Positions 1-5,275 of a stretch of 6,218 nt of DNA are shown piece after piece (the first letter of the stretch is position 1; every line of letters begins with the position of its first letter). Position numbers and translations under genes: made by a program. The notes under the pieces were generated by a model that saw only the letters and a program-made list of their open reading frames with translations, was not told the DNA's origin and did not search any database. The stretch spans positions 1-6,218 of the forward strand of contig JAVCCD010000084.1 of NCBI GenBank assembly GCA_030765665.1, given 5' to 3'. The stretch comes from Candidatus Tenebribacter mawsonii. GTDB taxonomy: Bacteria > Cloacimonadota > Cloacimonadia > Cloacimonadales > TCS61.

Positions 1-765
1 AGAAGTAGTTTTTCTAATATTTTTCACATAAATATGTTTAATGTGAGATTTATTTTCAACTTCTCTTACATCAACGGTAAAATGTTTAGATAATGATTTC
101 ATAAGTGGAGTCAGTTTGGTGAAACCGTAATTTCTAGGGTCAAAATCAGGTTTCTTTTTATTTATCAAAGCTCCAACAGCAGCCAGGAATGCCCATCCAT
201 CATCATCAGCCAGATCATCGATCGAAGATCTTAACAATTGGATAAATTGATTATTGATCGTATCAACGTCTGCCTTACGTACAGAAGAGGGAGTGGTTTT
301 AGGAGTTTCCTTAGAAATTTCCAAAGCACTAATAATTTCAATATATATGAATTTGTTACAGGCTGCTATAAAAGGTTGAGGAGTTTTCTTTTCACCGATT
401 CCAATAACCACCATACCTGATTCACGTAGTCTTATTGCTAATCTCGTAAAATCACTATCACTGGAAACAAGACAAAATCCGTCCACTTTCTCACTATGCA
501 AAATGTCCATTGCGTCAATGATCATAGCAGAGTCCGTGGCATTTTTCCCAGTTGTATAACTATATTGTTGAATTGGTGTTATAGCATGTTTAAGTAAAGC
601 CGGTTTCCAACCGGAAACAGTTGGCTTCGTCCAATCTCCATAGATCCGCTTTATGGTTGGAGTACCAAATCTCGCGATCTCATCCAGCATTCCCTTTATG
701 TTTGAATAGGGAATATTATCTGCGTCAATAAGTACGGCTAATTTTAAATCGCTTTCTTCTCTCAT
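1..765 (-). CDS. NYN-domain (LabA/DUF88-like) predicted RNase with C-terminal OST-HTH/LOTUS-like domain, C-terminus cut by window edge
   Basis: A continuous frame of 255 codons runs from ATG at 765-763 to base 1 with no stop, so the last residues lie outside the window. Residues 7-143 fit the NYN fold, a PIN-like nuclease domain: LAVLIDADNIP (9-19) with Asp14, Asp16 and Asn17, NATDSAMIIDAMDIL (75-89) with Asp78 and Asp84, and VSSDSDFTRLAIRLRE (100-115) with Asp103 and Asp105. These acidic residues would bind the catalytic metal. After a Ser/Thr/Pro/Lys-rich linker (about 151-166), residues 167-250 look like an OST-HTH/LOTUS winged helix, with DDDGWAFLAAVGALI (187-201) and a later NYGFTKLTPLMKSL segment; this domain is thought to bind RNA. 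An AGGTGG Shine-Dalgarno at 777-772 supports the start. Such proteins are usually about 250-260 residues, so little is missing. The likely role is a cytoplasmic RNase or RNA-binding protein with unknown target. It lies 72 bp downstream of the 64-aa gene and may share its transcript. Confidence 0.88.
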   Translation of the reverse strand, partial: MREESDLKLAVLIDADNIPYSNIKGMLDEIARFGTPTIKRIYGDWTKPTVSGWKPALLKHAITPIQQYSYTTGKNATDSAMIIDAMDILHSEKVDGFCLVSSDSDFTRLAIRLRESGMVVIGIGEKKTPQPFIAACNKFIYIEIISALEISKETPKTTPSSVRKADVDTINNQFIQLLRSSIDDLADDDGWAFLAAVGALINKKKPDFDPRNYGFTKLTPLMKSLSKHFTVDVREVENKSHIKHIYVKNIRKTTS

Positions 766-837
766 AATCTGCCACCTAGATTGTTTTCCTTAAAATCTAT
801 TTTTTAAAAATGTTGTGAAATATTTAAGGGGAATCTA
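766..837. other. Short AT-rich spacer between the 64-aa gene and the NYN gene
   Basis: This gap holds the Shine-Dalgarno of the NYN gene at its low-coordinate end and otherwise AT-rich sequence. On the minus strand a weak inverted repeat, CCTTAAA with TTTAAGG, is separated by about 28 nt. It has no GC-rich stem or following T-run, so it is not called a terminator. No convincing promoter is visible, and co-transcription of the two genes is plausible. Confidence 0.4.
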
Positions 838-1032
838 TTAACTTTCCTCTATATCAGTTTCTTCTTCGTTAGTCTCATTCTCAGCATTTTCTTCATCTTC
901 GTTGATGCTTTCCGATTTTTCTTCTACAATACCGGCAGCTCTATCTAATTTCTTCTGACGTTTGGCTTCTTTCTTCTTTTTCTTTGCTAATTCTCTTTGA
1001 TACTTCTCATAGGAATAATTATTTCTGGCCAT
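838..1032 (-). CDS. Small charge-segregated hypothetical protein (64 aa, basic N-half, acidic C-half)
   Basis: The start is ATG at 1032-1030 with a GAGGT Shine-Dalgarno a few bases upstream, and the stop is TAA at 840-838. Charge is strongly split. Residues 1-32 carry 13 Lys/Arg and 4 acidic residues, including five lysines in a row (17-21) and KRQKK (24-28). Residues 33-64 carry 15 Glu/Asp and a single Lys. Residues 8-31 should form a charged helix and the acidic tail is probably disordered. There is no signal peptide, membrane segment, cysteine or known catalytic motif. The opening, MARNNYSYEKYQRELAKKKK, resembles small lysine-rich hypothetical proteins found in diverse bacteria, so this is probably a real gene and not a chance frame. 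The basic half could bind RNA or DNA and the acid tail could moderate that; this is inference. It lies between the hydroxylase operon and the NYN nuclease. Confidence 0.72.
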   Translation of the reverse strand: MARNNYSYEKYQRELAKKKKKEAKRQKKLDRAAGIVEEKSESINEDEENAENETNEEETDIEES

Positions 1033-1097
1033 TTTATCTACCTCTATTTGTTAAGAATTGTTTTGTCTCGATTATCCAAAAGTGAGTTTCAATGATC

Positions 1098-1931
1098 CTA
1101 TTCATTTAAAAATGTACGAATCAAGTTTACGCAGACATGATACCTGTACTCTTTGTCAGAGCGAAAATCTGATATTGGAGTGATCTCGCTATTAAGTAGT
1201 TCTTCTACTTTTTCAAAATCAATCTCAGTTAATCTTTTTCCAGTAACATATTCTTCAACTTTGAATAACCTACGTGGATATTCATTCAAACTTCCTACAG
1301 CAAGTTTAATATCTATTATCTTTTCTTTTACTACTTTTTTAATACCAGCAACAGCAACTTTAGCAATTGCCAACGAGTTTCTAGATCCTACTTTCTGATA
1401 ATAAGTTTGATATTTTTGTTCAGCATTTTTATTGATAATGATCTTTGTAATAAGTTCATTATTTTTCATTACGTTTTTCTTATAACCTGTAAAAAAATCT
1501 TTTAATGGAACTTCACGCTTGTTAGATTTTGAACAGATTAAAAGTTTTGCATTAAGTGCTAATAATATTGGAATCACATCAGCAGTTGGAGAACCATTAG
1601 CAATATTTCCTCCAATTGTTGCTGAAGTCTGTATTAGTGGAGAAGCAAAATTTTGGAGTGAATTATACATAAGGAGAAAATATTTTTTTATGATTCGTGA
1701 TTCTATAACATCTTTAAAACTGGTTGTAGAGCCAATTAGTATTTCATTATTTGTTTCTTCGATTCCCGAAAGTTCTTTAAGGTGGCTTATGTAAATAATA
1801 TTAGGGTCGCGAATAATTCCATTATTTATCTGTACATTTATATCTGTTCCACCAGCGAGTAAATATTGCTGTTCCGTAGTATCTAATGTGTCATACAGAT
1901 TTTCAATATCTTTTGGCTTAATAAATTTCAT
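1098..1931 (-). CDS. xdhB: Xanthine dehydrogenase family FAD-binding subunit
   Basis: This 277-residue protein matches the medium FAD subunit of three-subunit molybdenum hydroxylases (E. coli XdhB, CoxM type) in length and motif order. The N-terminal FAD domain has the AGGTD loop (26-30), and the second FAD signature, TIGGNIANGSPTAD, lies at 105-118. Both loops contact the FAD pyrophosphate in this family. The C-terminal part (about 170-277), with KVGSRNSLAIAKVAVAG near its start, is the usual CO dehydrogenase flavoprotein C-terminal domain. The subunit takes electrons from the 2Fe-2S clusters and passes them to NAD+ or another acceptor in the cytoplasm. The ATG at 1931-1929 has an AAGGA-type Shine-Dalgarno just upstream, and the stop is TAG at 1100-1098. 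It is the last gene of the hydroxylase operon, 61 bp after the 2Fe-2S gene. No key motif is missing. The electron acceptor cannot be read from the sequence. Confidence 0.93.
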   Translation of the reverse strand: MKFIKPKDIENLYDTLDTTEQQYLLAGGTDINVQINNGIIRDPNIIYISHLKELSGIEETNNEILIGSTTSFKDVIESRIIKKYFLLMYNSLQNFASPLIQTSATIGGNIANGSPTADVIPILLALNAKLLICSKSNKREVPLKDFFTGYKKNVMKNNELITKIIINKNAEQKYQTYYQKVGSRNSLAIAKVAVAGIKKVVKEKIIDIKLAVGSLNEYPRRLFKVEEYVTGKRLTEIDFEKVEELLNSEITPISDFRSDKEYRYHVCVNLIRTFLNE

Positions 1932-1992
1932 GCTAATTTCCTTCTCACTTTAATTAGTTACTAATGTTGCAATTTTCATTCCCAAGAATAAT
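1932..1992. other. Spacer between 2Fe-2S and FAD subunit genes
   Basis: This gap carries the Shine-Dalgarno of the FAD gene and a near-palindrome, ATTAGTTACTAAT at 1953-1965. A nine-codon frame (1979-1950) is also present on the minus strand without a good ribosome site. No terminator or strong promoter is seen, so the FAD gene is probably read from the same transcript as the two upstream genes. Confidence 0.4.
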
Positions 1993-2454
1993 CTAATTTG
2001 CTCTTTCACAAGCCAGCATTACCGATTCGAAAATCTTCTCATATCCTGTGCATCTGCAGATATTTCCTGACAAAGCTGTCTTAATCTTGTTTAGGTCTTT
2101 TTCTCCATCAGTTTTTATGTAATGGTAGGAACTGATAAAAAAACCAGGAAAACAAAATCCGCATTGCACTGCGTTTGTCTCATCGAAGCAATCGATAATT
2201 AGTTTGCCTAATTCAGTTTGGGAAATTCCTTCTACTGTTTCTATTTCACTTCCATCGGCATGAGCAGCGTTGAGAATACAGCTTGTTACAGGCTCACCGT
2301 TTAGAAGGACAGTACAAGCTCCACATTCACCTTCACCACATGCTTCTTTTGCTCCCAGTAGATTAAAGTCTTCTCGTAACACATCCAATAATCGCTTCAT
2401 CGGTTCTACATCAATGGTTACTGCTTGTTTATTTAGTGTGAATGATATTTTCAT
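1993..2454 (-). CDS. xdhC: Xanthine dehydrogenase family (2Fe-2S)-binding subunit
   Basis: At 153 residues this is the standard small subunit of molybdenum hydroxylases (E. coli XdhC, CoxS type; not the XdhC maturation chaperone that shares the name). The N-terminal plant-type ferredoxin domain binds the first cluster through Cys39, Cys44, Cys47 and Cys59 (CGEGECGACTV at 39-49). The C-terminal helical domain binds the second cluster, next to the molybdopterin, through Cys98 and Cys101 (QCGFCFPG, 97-104) and Cys133 and Cys135 (CRCTGY, 133-138). All eight ligands are present. Phe102 replaces the Thr more often seen in the CxxCTPG motif, a mild change. The ATG overlaps the stop of the molybdopterin gene by 4 bp (ATGA at 2454-2451), which implies translational coupling and equal subunit output. 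The stop is TAG at 1995-1993. The protein relays electrons from the molybdenum site to the FAD subunit. Confidence 0.96.
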   Translation of the reverse strand: MKISFTLNKQAVTIDVEPMKRLLDVLREDFNLLGAKEACGEGECGACTVLLNGEPVTSCILNAAHADGSEIETVEGISQTELGKLIIDCFDETNAVQCGFCFPGFFISSYHYIKTDGEKDLNKIKTALSGNICRCTGYEKIFESVMLACERAN

Positions 2455-4598
2455 TTATTTTCCTCCAAAGCTTTAAACAATCGTTCCGGGATCATTGGGT
2501 ATTCATCAACAAAAACTCCGGTAGCATTATGGAATGCATTTCTTACAGAAGGTGCGGGAAAATCCATTGGAATCTCACCCAATCCCTTAGCAATTTCGCT
2601 GTCTGTATGTATGAATTCAATGTTCATTTCCGGAAGGTCAAGAGATGTTGGCAGTGTATAACCTGTGAATCCATTTGCCCGTCCAAATCCTGGTTTATAG
2701 AAGAATTCACTTAAGCCGTAAGCCAAGCCCTGCGTTATCCCGCCTTCAGCCTGTCCCATTGCGATCTTTTCATTCACAACTTTTCCAACGTCCATCACAT
2801 TCCAATTTTTCTTCAGATCAATTTTGTATGTATCTGCACGGAACAAAATTTCGGTTACACATGCTGCCCAAGAATAATCTTTATAAGCTATCCCCACATT
2901 TGTATCTTCGTCAAAGATCACAGATTTATCGGGTACAAATTTCTTATGGAATTCCTTTGGAAATTCATTTTGATGAGTTTTTACATACTCTTCCAGATTT
3001 TTAAATTTAAGTTCGTCTTTTATTTGGAAAGCAAATTTTCTTAAGAGATTCCCAATAATATAAATTGTGCGAGATGCTACTGTAGGTCCACTATTTGGGG
3101 TTTTGCTAGTGTTGGGAAGCTGTACCCAGCATTTTTCACGAGGGTGTTCGATTGCTTCAAAAAACATTTGAGCTAAAGTTGTATGAGCACCTTGTCCCAT
3201 ATCGGTGTTTGCAACAAATATTTTTACTTGTGCCTCTTTATCAATAATCACCTTTACTTCAGAATCAAGTACCTTTTCACCATTTCCGGTATAGCCACCA
3301 CCGTGATAACCAATAGCAATTCCAATACCTTTTTTATCTTTATGTGTTTTATTCCATTCTGCGAATTCTATTACTTTTTTGTGATAATCCGATTTTTGAA
3401 TAACTCGCTCCAAACAATCAGAAAGGTGTTCTTCTACAATTTTCTGGGTAGTGGGGAATTCGTCACCGATCCTGAAAAGATTTATCTTCCTAAATTCATA
3501 AGGATTGATGTTCAAATCAGCAGCGATCCTATCAATATGAGCTTCCATTGCTGCTAATGCCTGAGGAACGCCAAATCCGCGGAATGCACCATTGGAAGGA
3601 GTGTTACTTTTGAAAAGACGACCACGGATAAAGGTATCGAGAACAGAATATCCGCTTATCGAATGCAGTACTCCACGAGCCAGAACTACCGGTGATAAAG
3701 TTTGATATGCACCTGCATCAATTCTGTAATCTATTCGACAGCGCTTTATCTTTTTAGTAATTGGGTCTGTCCATGTATCCAATTCTACTCTAGCAGGATG
3801 GCGCTTTGTTGTTATCTGAATATCATCTACTCTTTCTAAAATCATTTTAACAGGTTTTCCACTTTTGTAAGACAATAATGAACTGATTCCTGCAAATAAG
3901 CTTGGGAAATCTTCTTTCCCGCCAAATGCTCCACCAATGCCTTCCGGAGACTCAATGATCACCTCACTAACAGCATCTCCCATTATGGCTTCCACACCAC
4001 TTTTCACGAAGAATGGGCATTGAGCACTTATCAGAACGAACATTGAATTTGCTTTGGGATCGTAAACAGAAATTACACCTTGAGGTTCCAAATAAGCCTG
4101 TTCTTGATGTGGGGTGTAATAAACATTATGATGATGTATCCATTCTCCTTTCGGTTCTTTCTTCGTTCTGTGATCTATGATTGTCTCTTTACCAAAATGA
4201 TTTTCTTCGTTATCCAGACACTCTTTTATATCGGTTATGGCAGGAAGTTCTTCATATTCGATTTTTGTTTCTTTAATAAATTTTAGGAGCAATTTGCGGT
4301 TTGGATGCGCAATTCCCATTATCACCTGACCGAAATGCATAACTTCTTTATCTACCATAAATGGCTGATCACAAACAGGTTCTGGAACAATATTATCACC
4401 CGTAATATCTTTGGGTGAAACCATTGTGAATTCGGAAAGGTTATAGTTTGCTGGGAAATTTATTTTTTTTATATAACCATGATGACATGTAGAATAAAGC
4501 AGTTGTCCATGTAACATATCATCATAAGAATAGTCATCTATAAATTTCCATGATCCATCCAATTTTGGTATGGCATCAAATTTTTTAACACATTTCAT
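2451..4598 (-). CDS. xdhA: Xanthine dehydrogenase family molybdopterin-binding (catalytic) subunit
   Basis: The protein has 715 residues, about normal for the large subunit of three-part molybdenum hydroxylases. Residues 13-125 form the a/b hammerhead domain; the rest is the two-part molybdopterin domain. Cofactor and active-site motifs are intact: GGAFGGKE (222-229), SNGAFRGFG (335-343), TDMGQGAHT (465-473), SGPTVASRT (503-511), GQAEGG (615-620) and KGLGE (671-675). Glu675 matches the catalytic base of bovine xanthine oxidoreductase (Glu1261). Glu229 and Arg340 match its purine-binding Glu802 and Arg880. Carbon monoxide dehydrogenase and aldehyde oxidoreductases normally differ at these loops, so purine or related N-heterocycle hydroxylation is the best guess; substrate identity remains inferred. 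The start is fixed by an in-frame TAA at 4613-4611, four codons upstream, and a GAGGT Shine-Dalgarno at 4607-4603. It is first in an operon with the 2Fe-2S and FAD genes. No Tat signal is visible, so it is cytoplasmic. Confidence 0.95.
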   Translation of the reverse strand: MKCVKKFDAIPKLDGSWKFIDDYSYDDMLHGQLLYSTCHHGYIKKINFPANYNLSEFTMVSPKDITGDNIVPEPVCDQPFMVDKEVMHFGQVIMGIAHPNRKLLLKFIKETKIEYEELPAITDIKECLDNEENHFGKETIIDHRTKKEPKGEWIHHHNVYYTPHQEQAYLEPQGVISVYDPKANSMFVLISAQCPFFVKSGVEAIMGDAVSEVIIESPEGIGGAFGGKEDFPSLFAGISSLLSYKSGKPVKMILERVDDIQITTKRHPARVELDTWTDPITKKIKRCRIDYRIDAGAYQTLSPVVLARGVLHSISGYSVLDTFIRGRLFKSNTPSNGAFRGFGVPQALAAMEAHIDRIAADLNINPYEFRKINLFRIGDEFPTTQKIVEEHLSDCLERVIQKSDYHKKVIEFAEWNKTHKDKKGIGIAIGYHGGGYTGNGEKVLDSEVKVIIDKEAQVKIFVANTDMGQGAHTTLAQMFFEAIEHPREKCWVQLPNTSKTPNSGPTVASRTIYIIGNLLRKFAFQIKDELKFKNLEEYVKTHQNEFPKEFHKKFVPDKSVIFDEDTNVGIAYKDYSWAACVTEILFRADTYKIDLKKNWNVMDVGKVVNEKIAMGQAEGGITQGLAYGLSEFFYKPGFGRANGFTGYTLPTSLDLPEMNIEFIHTDSEIAKGLGEIPMDFPAPSVRNAFHNATGVFVDEYPMIPERLFKALEENK

Positions 4599-4602
4599 AA
4601 AT

Positions 4603-4607
4603 ACCTC
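4603..4607 (-). promoter_or_regulatory. Ribosome binding site of the molybdopterin subunit gene
   Basis: GAGGT lies 4 nt before the ATG at 4598. It decides the start, because the reading frame is closed by TAA just upstream. TCGAGG (4609-4604), which includes most of this site, can also pair with TCTCGA (4640-4635) in the preceding repeat, so access may depend on RNA folding. That last point is inference. Confidence 0.6.
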
Positions 4608-4615
4608 GATTTAAT

Positions 4616-4667
4616 GTAACTCGACATTCCAGTGTCGAGAAAGAGCGAGATCGGAGTCGCACTTTAC
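4616..4667 (-). repeat. 52-bp double-hairpin dispersed repeat, copy A
   Basis: This copy starts one base after the toxin stop codon and ends 17 bp before the molybdopterin gene. It matches copy B at 5224-5275 in 41 of 52 positions with no gap and in the same orientation. It holds two inverted repeats. CTCGACA (4620-4626) and TGTCGAG (4633-4639) form a perfect 7-bp stem with a 6-nt loop. GCGA (4645-4648) and TCGC (4657-4660) form a 4-bp stem around a conserved core, GATCGGAG. No T-run follows on either strand, so it is not a standard terminator. It resembles a REP-like or mRNA 3'-end element. It fills most of the leader of the hydroxylase operon. Confidence 0.8.
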
Positions 4668-4668
4668 A

Positions 4669-4926
4669 CTATTTATATACATCTTTTCTGTGAGAAATCT
4701 TAAGTACATATATTATTAATTCATTATTGATAATTTTATATAATATCCTATAATTCCGGTAGCGAATTCTAAATTTATTTTGATGAGATAGTTTTTTTAC
4801 ATTTTTTGGATAAGGATCATCTAATAAGGAATTGATTAGCTTCAGGATTTTTGAGACATCATTGTTGGGGATCTTTCGGAAATCTTTTTTCACAGATGTA
4901 GCAAATTTCAGTTTATATTTTGCCAT
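4669..4926 (-). CDS. RelE/ParE-family toxin of a type II toxin-antitoxin pair
   Basis: This 85-residue basic protein has the RelE/ParE pattern. It opens with YKLKFATSVKKDFRKIP (4-20), strand one plus the start of helix one, followed by a second helix (22-36). The core is KLSHQNKFRIRYRNYRILYK (45-64), and the C-terminal strand and tail, VLKISHRKDVY (74-84), hold His79, Arg80, Asp82 and Tyr84. The basic residues of the core (Lys45, Arg53, Arg55, Arg60) and the HR-x-x-VY end are those expected of ribosome-dependent mRNA interferases of the RelE group. ParE gyrase inhibitors share the fold, so the target is not certain. The ATG at 4926-4924 lies inside the end of the antitoxin gene (14-bp overlap), with AAAGG at 4934-4930 as a short-spaced ribosome site, weaker than that of the antitoxin. 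Nothing suggests it is broken. The stop is TAG at 4671-4669. Confidence 0.88.
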   Translation of the reverse strand: MAKYKLKFATSVKKDFRKIPNNDVSKILKLINSLLDDPYPKNVKKLSHQNKFRIRYRNYRILYKIINNELIIYVLKISHRKDVYK

Positions 4927-5146
4927 GAGCCTTTAAATCTGCTATTAATTCTTCGTAAGTGATTGTTGACTCCTTTTCTCTTTCTTTGATAGTTTGTAGA
5001 TCTTCTGCATCCTCAGCAAGTTCAAGTCGAATTGCTTCATCAACAATATCGGAAATTGATCGATTTGTATCCAATGCTTTCAGCTTAAGAATACGATGGA
5101 TTTCAGGATCGAAATAAACCGTTGCTCTCTTTGTGAACGTTGCCAT
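4913..5146 (-). CDS. Ribbon-helix-helix (CopG-like) antitoxin
   Basis: This 77-residue protein precedes and overlaps the RelE-like toxin, the normal antitoxin-first order. Residues 7-12 (RATVYF) form the DNA-contacting strand of a ribbon-helix-helix fold. Residues 14-25 and 30-44 (SISDIVDEAIRLELA) form its two helices. The charged C-terminal part (45-77), ending in YEELIADLKAHGKI, should wrap around and neutralise the toxin. The dimer is expected to bind the palindromic operator at 5176-5193 and repress its own promoter, more strongly when bound to toxin. The ATG at 5146-5144 follows a perfect AGGAGG with 5-nt spacing, which should give more antitoxin than toxin. The stop is TAA at 4915-4913. 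The family is clear from the N-terminal pattern; pairing is supported by the 14-bp overlap. Confidence 0.88.
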   Translation of the reverse strand: MATFTKRATVYFDPEIHRILKLKALDTNRSISDIVDEAIRLELAEDAEDLQTIKEREKESTITYEELIADLKAHGKI

Positions 5147-5151
5147 AATTT

Positions 5152-5157
5152 CCTCCT
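5152..5157 (-). promoter_or_regulatory. Consensus ribosome binding site of the antitoxin gene
   Basis: AGGAGG, a full match to the anti-Shine-Dalgarno, lies 5 nt before the antitoxin ATG. The toxin gene has only AAAGG. The contrast would favour antitoxin over toxin synthesis. Confidence 0.8.
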
Positions 5158-5175
5158 ATTTTTTCAAAAGGATAA

Positions 5176-5193
5176 TTAACGTTATAACGTTAA
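5176..5193. promoter_or_regulatory. Palindromic operator of the toxin-antitoxin operon (two tandem TAACGTTA octamers)
   Basis: TTAACGTTATAACGTTAA is a perfect 18-bp palindrome. Inside it, 5177-5184 and 5185-5192 are each TAACGTTA, itself an 8-bp palindrome, so two identical sites lie end to end. Ribbon-helix-helix repressors commonly bind side by side to such short repeats. The element is 30 bp upstream of the antitoxin start and includes TATAAC, a fair minus-10 box on the minus strand, although no clear minus-35 is seen. Binding here would cover the promoter and autoregulate the operon. The palindrome is seen directly; its role is inferred. Confidence 0.75.
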
Positions 5194-5223
5194 GAATTTA
5201 TTCCGTTTTTTTATCTGCTTCTC

Positions 5224-5275
5224 GTAACTCGACATTCCGATATCGAGATGAAGCAAGATCGGAGTCTTGTTTTAC
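5224..5275 (-). repeat. 52-bp double-hairpin dispersed repeat, copy B
   Basis: This copy matches copy A (4616-4667) in 41 of 52 positions. The TAA stop of the PLP-enzyme gene lies inside it (5274-5272). CTCGACA (5228-5234) pairs with TATCGAG (5241-5247); the one changed base gives a G-U wobble if the minus strand is the transcript but an A-C mismatch if the plus strand is. CAAGA (5254-5258) and TCTTG (5265-5269) form a perfect 5-bp stem around TCGGAG. Both arms of this second stem differ from copy A, yet pairing is kept. GCTTC (5217-5221) and GAAGC (5250-5254) add an outer stem. No T-run follows. Confidence 0.8.

Noticed and set aside
238..420. Plus-strand frame of 60 codons
   Set aside because: It lies antisense within the NYN gene, whose domain motifs are clear, and has no ribosome site or recognisable motif. 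The other plus-strand frames opposite the hydroxylase genes are rejected for the same reason.
784..827. Inverted repeat upstream of the NYN gene as a terminator
   Set aside because: The arms are only 7 AT-rich bases with a loop of nearly 30 nt, too weak for a terminator.
1953..1965. Near-palindrome ATTAGTTACTAAT as a regulator site
   Set aside because: It is short, AT-rich and within an operon, so it is easily expected by chance.
1950..1979. Nine-codon leader peptide before the FAD subunit gene
   Set aside because: It has no convincing ribosome site, no biased codon content and no terminator-like fold next to it, so it is probably chance.
4616..4667. Intrinsic (Rho-independent) terminators at the two repeats
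   Set aside because: Stems are present, but no T-run follows either hairpin on either strand.
4616..5275. Integron-like gene cassettes with attC sites after each gene
   Set aside because: A hairpin follows each stop codon, but the repeat lacks the GTTRRRY and RYYYAAC core boxes and is shorter than usual attC sites, and no integrase is in the window.
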